Assembly (NCBI RefSeq): GCF_020176795.1
Contig: NZ_JAIUKE010000055.1
Location: 1 to 40,822, forward strand
Reading direction: 5' to 3'
Length of the DNA stretch: 40,822 nucleotides
From: Streptomyces sp. 8L
GTDB lineage: Bacteria > Actinomycetota > Actinomycetes > Streptomycetales > Streptomycetaceae
The notes beneath the pieces are model-generated. The model saw only the letters and a list, made by a program, of their open reading frames with translations. It did not search any database and was not told the DNA's origin. Numbering within the stretch: the stretch's first letter is position 1; every line of letters starts with the position of its first letter. Both the position numbers and the translations under genes were made by a program. Of this stretch, positions 33,436-40,822 are shown piece by piece.

Positions 33436-35580
33436 TTACGTGGTGAGCAGCCCCGCCGCCCGGGCCCACCGGTACTTGGCGCCGAGCGCCTGGACCGGCC
33501 GTTCCGTGGTGTATGGGTACGCGACCACACCGTGCTCGTAGAGGTAGGCGCAGGCCTCCTCCACCTCGGTGTCACCCGCCAGCGACGCGACGACGGGCTT
33601 CTCGATGCCCCGCTGTTTGAACTCCGCCACGACACGGGCCGTCAGCTCGGCGAAGACCATCGGGGGAGTGACGATCGTGTGCCAGTAGCCCAGCACCAGC
33701 GCGTGGATGCGCGGGTCCTCGAGGCCCAGGCGGATCGTCTTCTCGTACGTGGACGGCGGTTCGCCGCCCGTGATGTCGACGGGGTTGCCGGCCGCGCCGA
33801 ACGGCGGGATGAACTTCCGGAACGCCGCGTCCAGATCGTCCGGGATCTCCATCAGCTTCATGCCGTTGTCCACGATCGCGTCGGACAGCAGCACACCGGA
33901 CCCGCCGGCCCCGGTGATGATGACGACGTTGTCGCCCTTCGGCGTGGGCAGCACGGGCAGCGCTCGCGCGTACTCCAGCATGTCGGCCAGCCCCGGGGCC
34001 CTGATCACACCGGCCTGCCGCAGGATGTCGTCGTAGACGGCGTCGTCGCCCGCCAGCGCGCCGGTGTGCGAACCGGCCGCCTTCGCCCCCGCCGCCGTGC
34101 GGCCCGCCTTCAGCACCACCACCGGCTTCTTCGGCACGGTGGCCCGCGCCGCCTCGACGAACGCGCGGCCGTCCTTGAGGTCCTCCAGGTGCATCGCGAT
34201 GCACTCGGTGTGCGGGTCCTCGCCGAACCAGGTCAGCAGGTCGTCCTCGTCCAGGTCGGACTTGTTGCCGAGGCCGACGATCGCGGACACACCGGTCTTC
34301 GTGGTACGGGCGAACCCGAGAATCGCCATGCCGATGCCGCCGGACTGCGAGGTGAGGGCCACACCGCCCTTCACGTCGTACGGCGTGCAGAACGTGGCGC
34401 ACAGGTCCTGCCACGTCGAGTAGTAGCCGTAGATGTTCGGTCCGAGCAGCCGGATGCCGTGCTCCTCGGCGATCTTCACGATCCTGTCCTGGAGTTCGTG
34501 CTCGCCGGTCTCGGCGAACCCGGACGGGATCAGCACCGCGTTGGGTATGCCCTTGCGGCCCACCTCCTCAAGTGCCGCGGGCACGAACTTCGCCGGGATC
34601 GCGAACACCGCGACGTCCGGCTCGCCCGGCACGTCGGTGACGCTGCCGTACGCCTTGCGGCCGAGGATGTCGTCGGCCTTCGGGTTCACCGGGTGGATCT
34701 CGCCGCGGAAGCCGCCGTCGATCAGGTTGCGCATGACCGAGTTGCCGATCTTGCCCTGCTCGTTGGAGGCGCCGATCACCGCGATCGACTCCGGCTGCAT
34801 CAGCCGGCGCATCGAGGTGAGGATCTGCTCGCGGGTGAACGTCCGCCGGGCGGCGGGCGCTTGCCCGGTCAGGATGATCCGCACGTCCGCCGCCATCACA
34901 CCGGAGTCCGTGGCGAACACCGGGTTGAGGTCGACCTCGGCGATCTCCGGGAAGTCGGCGGCCAGCCGCGACACCCGTACGATCAGGCCGGCCAGCGCCG
35001 CGCGGTCCACGGCCTTCCCGCCGCGCACGCCGCGCAGGACCTCCGCGGCGCGGATGCCGTCCAGCATCGAGAGCGCGTCGTCCTCGGTCGCAGGGGCGAG
35101 CCGGAACGTCACGTCCCGCAGGACCTCCACCAGCACACCACCGAGACCGAACGCCACGATCTTGCCGAACGTCGGGTCGGTGACGGTGCCCACGAGCACC
35201 TCGGTGCCCTCCGGCACCATCTGCTGGACCTGGACGCCGAGGATGCGCGCGTCGGCGTCGTACGCCCGGGCGTTGGACACGATCGACGCGAACGCGCCGC
35301 GCACCTCGGACGCCGACTTCAGGCCGATCTGCACCCCGCCCGCGTCGGTCTTGTGCAGGATGTCGGGCGACACGATCTTCATCGCCACCGGGAAGCCGAT
35401 GCGGTCCGCGAGCCGGACCGCGTCGTCGGAGCACTCGGCGAGTGCCTCGGCCGGCGTCGGGATGCCGTACGCGTCGCTGATCGCCTTCCCTTCGGGGGCG
35501 GTCAGCGCCGTACGGCCCTCGGCCAGCGCCGCGTCCAGTACGGCCCTGACGGCCGACCGGGCGGTCTCGTTCTGTGACAC
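33436..35580 (-). CDS. Acetate--CoA ligase (ADP-forming) family protein, fused subunits
   Basis: This 714-residue NDP-forming acyl-CoA synthetase has the ATP-grasp (beta) part first (about 1-235: PVAMKIVSPDILHKTDAGGVQIGL, VAFGLGGVLVEVLRDVTFRLAP, EVDLNPVF). The CoA-binding and ligase (alpha) parts follow from SIAVIGASNEQGKIGNSVMRNL. The phosphohistidine region is GSHTGALAGDD. It reversibly links acyl-CoA hydrolysis to ATP synthesis. GTG 35580 shares its last base with the frc stop, with GGAG 7 nt upstream. In this operon it could recover energy from formyl-CoA or supply acyl-CoA donors for frc; the substrate is not evident from sequence. Confidence 0.9.
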   Translation of the reverse strand: MSQNETARSAVRAVLDAALAEGRTALTAPEGKAISDAYGIPTPAEALAECSDDAVRLADRIGFPVAMKIVSPDILHKTDAGGVQIGLKSASEVRGAFASIVSNARAYDADARILGVQVQQMVPEGTEVLVGTVTDPTFGKIVAFGLGGVLVEVLRDVTFRLAPATEDDALSMLDGIRAAEVLRGVRGGKAVDRAALAGLIVRVSRLAADFPEIAEVDLNPVFATDSGVMAADVRIILTGQAPAARRTFTREQILTSMRRLMQPESIAVIGASNEQGKIGNSVMRNLIDGGFRGEIHPVNPKADDILGRKAYGSVTDVPGEPDVAVFAIPAKFVPAALEEVGRKGIPNAVLIPSGFAETGEHELQDRIVKIAEEHGIRLLGPNIYGYYSTWQDLCATFCTPYDVKGGVALTSQSGGIGMAILGFARTTKTGVSAIVGLGNKSDLDEDDLLTWFGEDPHTECIAMHLEDLKDGRAFVEAARATVPKKPVVVLKAGRTAAGAKAAGSHTGALAGDDAVYDDILRQAGVIRAPGLADMLEYARALPVLPTPKGDNVVIITGAGGSGVLLSDAIVDNGMKLMEIPDDLDAAFRKFIPPFGAAGNPVDITGGEPPSTYEKTIRLGLEDPRIHALVLGYWHTIVTPPMVFAELTARVVAEFKQRGIEKPVVASLAGDTEVEEACAYLYEHGVVAYPYTTERPVQALGAKYRWARAAGLLTT

Positions 35581-36833
35581 TAGATGACTCCGTTCGTCTT
35601 CAGAGTGCTCAGCTCCTCGTCGCCGAGGCCGAGTTCGCCGTAGACCTCGGTGTTGTGCTCGCCGAGCAGGGGGGAACTCGTGACCTTCACAGGGGAGTCC
35701 GACAGCTTGAGGGGGTTGCCGACGGTGGTGAAGGTGCCGCGGGTGGGGTGCTCGACCTCCACGACCATGTCGTTCGCGGCCAGCGAGGCGTCCTCGATGA
35801 TCTCCTTCGTGGACAGGATGGGACCGCACGGGATGTTGTGGGCGTTGAGCTTCTCCAGCACCTCCCACTTGGGCAGTCCCAAGGTCCACTCCTCGATCAG
35901 CTGGAACATCTTCCCCAGCTTGGGCAGCCGTGCCTCGGGCGTGGCCCAGTCGGCGTCGTTGGCCAGCTCGGGCCTGCCGATGAGTTCGGTGATCGGCGCC
36001 CAGCCCACCGGCTGCACGATCACGTACACGTAGTCGTTGGGTCCGCCGGGCGCGCACCGCACCGCCCAGCCGGGCTGCCCGCCGCCGCTCGCGTTGCCGC
36101 TGCGCGGCACCTCGTCGCCGAAGTCCGTGTTGGGGTACTCGCGCAGCGCGCCGTGCCCGAGGCGCTGCTGGTCGCGCAGCTTGACCCGGCACAGGTTGAG
36201 GACGGCGTGCTGCATCGCGACGTTCACCCGCTGGCCGCGCCCGGTGGACTCGCGCTGGTACAGCGCCGCGAGAATGCCGGCCACCACGTGCACACCGGTG
36301 CCCGAGTCGCCTATCTGCGCGCCCGTCGCGGTGGGCGGTCCGTCCTCGAAACCGGTGGTGGCCATCGAGCCGCCCATGGCCTGCGCGACGACCTCGTACG
36401 CCTTGAAGTTGGTGTACGGGCCCTCACCGAAGCCCTTGATGGAGGCGTAGATGATCCGCGGGTTGATCTCCTTGATGCGCTCCCAGGTGAAGCCCATCCG
36501 GTCGACCGCGCCGGGGCCGAAGTTCTCCACCATCACATCGGAGCGGCGGATCAGCTCGGTGAGGATCTCCTTGCCGCGGTCCGTCTTGGTGTTCAGTGTG
36601 ATGGAGCGCTTGTTGCAGTTGAGCATGGTGAAGTACAGCGAGTCCACGTCCGGGAGGTCCCGCAGCTGCTTGCGGGTGATGTCACCGCTCGGAGCCTCCA
36701 GCTTCACCACGTCGGCGCCGAGCCACGCGAGCAGCTGGGTGGCGGAGGGGCCCGACTGCACATGCGTCATGTCGAGGACGCGTACGCCCGCCAGCGCCTG
36801 GGTGGCGCCCGGGGCCTGAACTGCCTGGGTCAT
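35580..36833 (-). CDS. frc: Formyl-CoA:oxalate CoA-transferase
   Basis: This is a 417-residue class III CoA-transferase that moves CoA from formyl-CoA (or another donor) to oxalate. It is closely similar along its length to Oxalobacter Frc from memory: [74 protein letters not shown] with the catalytic Asp176, [10 protein letters not shown], and a glycine loop SGGGQPGW equivalent to the GGGGQP lid. GAGGAG precedes ATG 36833. The gene is 12 nt after the ThDP enzyme and overlaps the ligase by one base. This is the strongest single marker for oxalate catabolism in the window. Confidence 0.93.
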   Translation of the reverse strand: MTQAVQAPGATQALAGVRVLDMTHVQSGPSATQLLAWLGADVVKLEAPSGDITRKQLRDLPDVDSLYFTMLNCNKRSITLNTKTDRGKEILTELIRRSDVMVENFGPGAVDRMGFTWERIKEINPRIIYASIKGFGEGPYTNFKAYEVVAQAMGGSMATTGFEDGPPTATGAQIGDSGTGVHVVAGILAALYQRESTGRGQRVNVAMQHAVLNLCRVKLRDQQRLGHGALREYPNTDFGDEVPRSGNASGGGQPGWAVRCAPGGPNDYVYVIVQPVGWAPITELIGRPELANDADWATPEARLPKLGKMFQLIEEWTLGLPKWEVLEKLNAHNIPCGPILSTKEIIEDASLAANDMVVEVEHPTRGTFTTVGNPLKLSDSPVKVTSSPLLGEHNTEVYGELGLGDEELSTLKTNGVI

Positions 36834-36845
36834 GGGAGGGACTCC

Positions 36846-38528
36846 TCACTTGTACATGGTCTGGTTCATCGTTCCCGGCGCGTACGCGTCGGGGTCGACC
36901 CACACGTTGATGAGCGACGGCAGCCCGGACTCGCGCGCACGCCGCAGCGCGGGCCCGATGTCGGCCGGATCGCGGACCTCCTCGCCGTAACCGCCCAGCA
37001 TCTGGGCGAACTTGTCGTAGTGCACGTCACCGAGGGTGTTGCCGATCCGTTCGCGGTCCTTGCCGTACTTGACGGCCTGGCCGTAACGGATCTGGTTCAT
37101 CGAGGAGTTGTTGCCGACGATGCCGACGAACGGCAGGTTGTAGCGCACGAGCGTCTCGAAGTCCCAGCCGGTCAGGGAGAAGGCGCCGTCGCCGAACAGC
37201 GCGACGACCTCCTTGTCCGGCCGCGCCTGCTTGGCCGCGAGCACGAACGGGATGCCGACGCCGAGGGTGCCCAGCGGGCCCGGGTCCATCCAGTGGCCCG
37301 GTGACTTGGGCTGCACGACCTGTCCGGAGAAGGTGACGATGTCGCCGCCGTCGCCGATGTAGACCGAGTCCTCGGTCAGGAAGTCGTTGATCTCGCTGAC
37401 CAGCCGGTACGGGTGGATCGGCGAGGCGTCCGACCTCAGGCTCGGGAGCCTCTTCTCCAGCGCCGCCTGCTCCACGGCCCGCAGCTCGTCCAGCCAGCCC
37501 TTGCGCCGGGCCGCGCCGCCGTTGATCCGGCCGCTCGCCGCCTGGGCGACGGACTCCAGGACGAGGCCGGCGTCCCCGACGATGCCGAGGTCGATGTCGC
37601 GGTTCTTGCCGACCGTGCGGTAGTCCAGGTCGATCTGTACGACCGTCGCGTCGGGGGAGAGGCGCCTGCCGTAGCCCATGCGGAAGTCGAAGGGGGTGCC
37701 GACGATGACGATGACGTCCGCGTTGGAGAACGCGTAGCGGCGCGAGAGCTGGAAGTGGTGGGGGTCGCCGGGCGGCAGCGAGCCGCGGGCGGCGCCGTTC
37801 ATGTACGCCGGCACGTTCAGCGACCTGACCAGGTCGACGGCGGCGTCGGTGCCCCGCGTCGTCCACACCTGGCTGCCCAGCAGGATGGCCGGCTTCTCGG
37901 CCCCGACCAGCAGGTCGGCGAGCTTCTCGATCGCGTCGGGGTCGCCCGCGGTGCGCGTGGAGGCGCGGTACTGGCCGGAGCGCGGCACCCTGGCCTTCTC
38001 CGCAGGGACCTTCGCGTCCAGCACGTCGCGCGGGATCTCCAGGAAGGAGGGCCCGGGCGCGCCGTGGTAGCACTCGCGGAAGGCCATGGAGACCATGTCG
38101 GCGGCGCGCGCGGTGTCGGGCACCGTGGAGGCGAACTTGGTGATGGGCGTCATCATGTCGACGTGCGGCAGATCCTGGAGCGAGCCCATCTTGTGCTGGC
38201 TGTGGGCGCCCTGGCCGCCGATGAGCAGCATGGGTGACTCGGCCCTGAAGGCGTTGGCGACACCGGTGACGGCGTCGGTGGTGCCGGGACCCGCGGTCAC
38301 CACCGCGCAGCCCGGCTTGCCGGTGATGCGCGCGTAGCCGTCGGCCGCGTGGGCGGCGACCTGCTCGTGGCGTACGTCGACGACCTCGATGCCCTCGTCC
38401 ACACACCCGTCGTAGATGTCGATGATGTGACCGCCGCAGAGGGTGTAGACGCGCTCCACCCCCTCCGCCTTGAGTGCTTTGGCGACGAGGTGGCCACCGG
38501 AGATCTGTGCCTGGCTGTCGTCGGGCAT
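36846..38528 (-). CDS. Oxalyl-CoA decarboxylase-like / acetolactate synthase-like ThDP enzyme
   Basis: This is a 560-residue thiamine-diphosphate enzyme of the acetolactate synthase/oxalyl-CoA decarboxylase/2-hydroxyacyl-CoA lyase superfamily. Glu55 in VRHEQ is the ThDP-activating Glu, and GDGAF (446-450) to NN (473-474) is the ThDP-Mg motif. By position next to frc it should turn oxalyl-CoA into formyl-CoA and CO2. It is, however, divergent from Oxalobacter-type Oxc: the Tyr-Glu pair before EMDQ is replaced here by Leu117-Gln118 in MGSLQDLPHVD, closer to hydroxyacyl-CoA lyases and acetolactate synthases. The C-terminus YAPGTMNQTMYK could be the flexible active-site lid. It is the first gene of the leftward operon, with an operator 50 nt upstream. 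Confidence 0.85.
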   Translation of the reverse strand: MPDDSQAQISGGHLVAKALKAEGVERVYTLCGGHIIDIYDGCVDEGIEVVDVRHEQVAAHAADGYARITGKPGCAVVTAGPGTTDAVTGVANAFRAESPMLLIGGQGAHSQHKMGSLQDLPHVDMMTPITKFASTVPDTARAADMVSMAFRECYHGAPGPSFLEIPRDVLDAKVPAEKARVPRSGQYRASTRTAGDPDAIEKLADLLVGAEKPAILLGSQVWTTRGTDAAVDLVRSLNVPAYMNGAARGSLPPGDPHHFQLSRRYAFSNADVIVIVGTPFDFRMGYGRRLSPDATVVQIDLDYRTVGKNRDIDLGIVGDAGLVLESVAQAASGRINGGAARRKGWLDELRAVEQAALEKRLPSLRSDASPIHPYRLVSEINDFLTEDSVYIGDGGDIVTFSGQVVQPKSPGHWMDPGPLGTLGVGIPFVLAAKQARPDKEVVALFGDGAFSLTGWDFETLVRYNLPFVGIVGNNSSMNQIRYGQAVKYGKDRERIGNTLGDVHYDKFAQMLGGYGEEVRDPADIGPALRRARESGLPSLINVWVDPDAYAPGTMNQTMYK

Positions 38529-38575
38529 GGAGTGTTCCTGTCCCTTCGTCAGAACGCGGTGAGGCGCTCCCGGTA

Positions 38576-38606
38576 CATTGCATACAGTCTACGAATACTG
38601 TATGAA
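38576..38606. promoter_or_regulatory. Candidate GntR operator D with overlapping divergent promoters
   Basis: CATACAGT (38581-38588) and ACTGTATG (38597-38604) are perfect 8-bp arms spaced by 8 nt. On the plus strand TTGCAT (38578-38583), 17 nt and TATGAA (38601-38606) make a plausible sigma-70-type promoter for sucC. On the minus strand TTCATA and TATGCA at 16-nt spacing make one for the ThDP operon. A protein bound here would block both. Confidence 0.7.
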
Positions 38607-38676
38607 CCTTGTTATCCCCCATCTCCGGGGGTGGTGTCCAGGGGGCGTGCGGCACTTGACGAAAAAGAGGAGCGGC

Positions 38677-39810
38677 ATGGATCTGTATGAGCACCAAGCC
38701 AGGGAACTCTTCGCAGAACACGGCATTCCGGTCTCCGCCGCCGAAGTCGCGTCGACGCCCCACGGGGCGCGCGCTGCGGCCGAACGGCTCGGCGGGCGTG
38801 TGGTGGTGAAGGCTCAGGTGAAGACCGGCGGCCGGGGCAAGGCGGGCGGTGTGAAACTGGCGGCCGACCCGGCCGCAGCGGAACTGACGGCACGTCAGAT
38901 ACTCGGCATGGACATCAAGGGCCACACCGTGCGGAAGGTGATGCTGGCCGAGACGGTCGACATCGACAGCGAGTTCTACGTCTCGTACGTGCTCGACCGC
39001 GCCGCCGGTACGTTCCTCGCCATCGCCTCGGCCGAGGGCGGCATGGAGATCGAGGAAGTGGCGGCCACCCGGCCCGGGGCCGTCGCCCGCGTCCCCATCG
39101 ACCCCGCGGAGGGTGTCACCGAGGCCAAGGCCATGGAGATCGCCGTCGCCGCGGGCCTGCCCGCCGACACCGCACCCGTACTGCGCGGACTGTGGCAGGT
39201 CCTCGTCCGCGAGGACGCCCTGCTCGTCGAGGTCAACCCGCTGGTGCGGGCCGCCGACGGGCGGATCGTCGCCCTCGACGGGAAGGTCACCCTCGACGAC
39301 AACGCCCGCTTCCGCCAGGAGCGGTGGGGCGAGGCGCCCCGCGACGCGGGCGCCGACCCGCTGGAGGCCGCGGCGGCCGGGAAGGGCCTCAACTACGTGA
39401 AGCTCGACGGCGAGGTCGGCATCATCGGCAACGGCGCCGGCCTCGTCATGTCGACGCTCGACGTGGTCGCGGGATGCGGCGCGCGCCCGGCCAACTTCCT
39501 CGACATCGGCGGCGGCGCCTCCGCCCAGGTCATGGCCGACGGCCTGTCGGTCATCCTCTCCGACCCGTCCGTCAGGTCCGTCTTCGTCAATGTCTTCGGC
39601 GGTATCACCGCCTGCGACGCGGTCGCCGACGGCATCGTACGGGCCCTGGAATCCGTCACGTTGACCAAGCCGCTCGTCGTACGGCTCGACGGCAACAACG
39701 CGGCACGCGGCCGGGAGATCCTCGACCGCCGCGCCCACCCGCTCGTCCGGCAGGTCACCACCATGGACGGCGCGGCGCGCCAGGCCGCCGTCCTCGCCCA
39801 CGCCGCGTGA
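38677..39810 (+). CDS. sucC: Succinate--CoA ligase (ADP-forming) subunit beta, paralogue
   Basis: This is a 377-residue beta subunit of succinyl-CoA synthetase. It has the N-terminal ATP-grasp start [19 protein letters not shown], the nucleotide-binding [30 protein letters not shown], and in the C-terminal half [14 protein letters not shown] and [23 protein letters not shown] precedes ATG 38677. Streptomyces normally keep a housekeeping sucCD elsewhere, so this is probably a second, pathway-specific pair. It is divergent from the oxalate operon across a shared operator. It may regenerate succinyl-CoA as a CoA donor for oxalate activation; that is inference. Confidence 0.95.
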   Translation: MDLYEHQARELFAEHGIPVSAAEVASTPHGARAAAERLGGRVVVKAQVKTGGRGKAGGVKLAADPAAAELTARQILGMDIKGHTVRKVMLAETVDIDSEFYVSYVLDRAAGTFLAIASAEGGMEIEEVAATRPGAVARVPIDPAEGVTEAKAMEIAVAAGLPADTAPVLRGLWQVLVREDALLVEVNPLVRAADGRIVALDGKVTLDDNARFRQERWGEAPRDAGADPLEAAAAGKGLNYVKLDGEVGIIGNGAGLVMSTLDVVAGCGARPANFLDIGGGASAQVMADGLSVILSDPSVRSVFVNVFGGITACDAVADGIVRALESVTLTKPLVVRLDGNNAARGREILDRRAHPLVRQVTTMDGAARQAAVLAHAA

Positions 39811-39823
39811 GGAGCGATTCGAC

Positions 39824-40732
39824 ATGGCGATCTTCCTGACCAAGGAGAGCAAGGTCCTCGTCCAGGGCATGACCGGCGGCGAGGGCATGAAGCACACCCG
39901 CAGGATGCTGGCCGCGGGTACCGCGGTGGTCGGCGGTGTCAACCCGCGCAAGGCGGGCAGGACCGTCGACTTCGACGTCCCCCGCGGCCCCGACGGCCGG
40001 GCGGGCGCGCCCACACCGGTGCCGGTCTTCGGCTCGGTCGCCGAGGGCATGGCGGCCACCGGCGCCGATGTCAGTGTGATCTTCGTGCCACCGCCGTTCG
40101 CCGGGGCCGCGGTCATGGAGGCGGCGGACGCGGGCATCGCGCTGGCCGTCGTGATCACCGAGGGCATCCCTGTACACGACGCCGTGGTGTTTCAGGCGTA
40201 TGCTGAAGGGAAAGGTACGAGGGTCATCGGTCCCAACTGCCCCGGCCTGATCAGCCCGGGACAGTCGAACGCGGGCATCATCCCCGCCGACATCGCCCCC
40301 ACGCCCGGCCGGATCGGACTCGTCTCCAAGTCCGGCACGCTCACCTACCAACTCATGTACGAACTGCGGGAGATCGGCTTCTCGTCGGCGGTGGGCATCG
40401 GCGGCGACCCCGTCGTCGGCACCACCCACATCGACTGCCTGGCCGCCTTCCAGAACGACCCGGAGACGGAACTCGTCGTGCTCATAGGCGAGATCGGCGG
40501 CGACGCGGAAGAGCGCGCCGCCGCGTACATCGCCGAGCACGTCACCAAACCGGTGGTCGGCTACATCGCCGGTTTCACGGCGCCCGAGGGCAAGACCATG
40601 GGCCACGCGGGAGCCATCGTCTCCGGCTCGTCCGGCACCGCGGAAGCCAAGAAGAAGGCGCTCGAAGGGGTCGGCGTACGCGTCGGCTCCACACCGTCGG
40701 AGACGGCACGGCTGGTACGCGACCGGCTCTGA
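39824..40732 (+). CDS. sucD: Succinate--CoA ligase subunit alpha, paralogue
   Basis: This is a 302-residue alpha subunit of succinyl-CoA synthetase. [15 protein letters not shown] is the CoA-binding start, [19 protein letters not shown] and [12 protein letters not shown] are the ligase core, and [14 protein letters not shown] carries the active-site phosphohistidine near residue 261. Fourteen nt separate it from sucC, and GAGGAG overlaps the sucC stop region. It forms the heteromer with SucC. The sequence [12 protein letters not shown] and a slightly longer loop at [13 protein letters not shown] distinguish it from shorter housekeeping copies, though I could not align them. Confidence 0.95.
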   Translation: MAIFLTKESKVLVQGMTGGEGMKHTRRMLAAGTAVVGGVNPRKAGRTVDFDVPRGPDGRAGAPTPVPVFGSVAEGMAATGADVSVIFVPPPFAGAAVMEAADAGIALAVVITEGIPVHDAVVFQAYAEGKGTRVIGPNCPGLISPGQSNAGIIPADIAPTPGRIGLVSKSGTLTYQLMYELREIGFSSAVGIGGDPVVGTTHIDCLAAFQNDPETELVVLIGEIGGDAEERAAAYIAEHVTKPVVGYIAGFTAPEGKTMGHAGAIVSGSSGTAEAKKKALEGVGVRVGSTPSETARLVRDRL

Positions 40733-40796
40733 CCGCCGCCGGCGCCGTGCCATGTCCGCGGGATCGTGGGACACGGCCCGGCCCGCGCGGACGCCG

Positions 40797-40822
40797 GTGC
40801 GGTCGCGGGACGGCGACCGCAC
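40797..40822 (+). terminator. Terminator of sucCD at the window edge
   Basis: GTGCGGTCGC (40797-40806) and GCGACCGCAC (40813-40822) form a perfect 10-bp stem with a 6-nt loop. A weaker stem (GCCGTG 40744-40749 with CACGGC 40772-40777) precedes it. Confidence 0.65.

Noticed and set aside
37027-40167. Minus-strand frame of 1046 codons across sucCD and the ThDP gene
   Set aside because: It is a shadow of sucC/sucD and of the ThDP enzyme in another frame. Composition is His/Arg/Gly-rich and no motif is seen.

Overview
The window is very GC-rich actinobacterial DNA, almost certainly from a Streptomyces or a close relative. Codons end in G or C almost throughout, GTG and TTG starts with strong GGAG-type ribosome sites are common, and the gene content (ROK-linked sugar ABC operon, SCO3242-type prenyltransferase, EboA/EboE, FCD-GntR, paired-domain Lrp regulator, paralogous SucCD) is typical of that genus. 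No tRNA, rRNA, CRISPR array, transposase or prophage gene was seen.

Block 1 (1-8800) is ordinary accessory chromosome: an aldo/keto reductase, a long-chain acyl-CoA synthetase, a DHA2-type MFS exporter divergent from a two-HTH Lrp regulator, a LysR regulator divergent from an SBF-type symporter, and a small SRPBCC protein.

Block 2 (8800-14700) and block 4 (31960-40822) together look like one oxalate/formate regulon in two parts. Block 2 has fdhD, a ketopantoate-reductase-like gene, an OFA-family antiporter with a 48-residue small subunit overlapping its 3' end, a KAS III and an FCD-type GntR regulator. Block 4 is a leftward operon of a ThDP decarboxylase, formyl-CoA:oxalate CoA-transferase (frc), an ADP-forming acetate-CoA-ligase-like enzyme and a second OFA transporter, divergent from a sucC-sucD pair. 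Related palindromic sites built from ATACAGT/ACTGTAT half-sites lie before fdhD, between the reductase and the antiporter, before gntR, and between the ThDP gene and sucC. This suggests that the GntR protein controls all of them.

Block 3 (14915-31666) is a long rightward array. A ROK regulator precedes a ribose/inositol-type ABC importer (ATPase, permease, lipoprotein), a Gfo/Idh/MocA oxidoreductase and a TIM-barrel isomerase. After a 650-bp gap comes a tightly overlapping operon: a myo-inositol-3-phosphate synthase, a UbiA prenyltransferase, a TIM-barrel protein, EboA, a TatD-like hydrolase, EboE, an alkaline-phosphatase-superfamily protein and a Tat-exported TIM-barrel protein. This is an ebo cluster in which a myo-inositol-phosphate synthase occupies the place usually held by the 3-dehydroquinate-synthase-like cyclase. 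A shared promoter-distal motif links the ROK gene and the ino1-ebo operon.

Between blocks 3 and 4 (31704-31870), and at the left edge (43-115), are long G and C homopolymers that look like sequencing or assembly artefacts beside strong hairpins. Sequence there should not be trusted.
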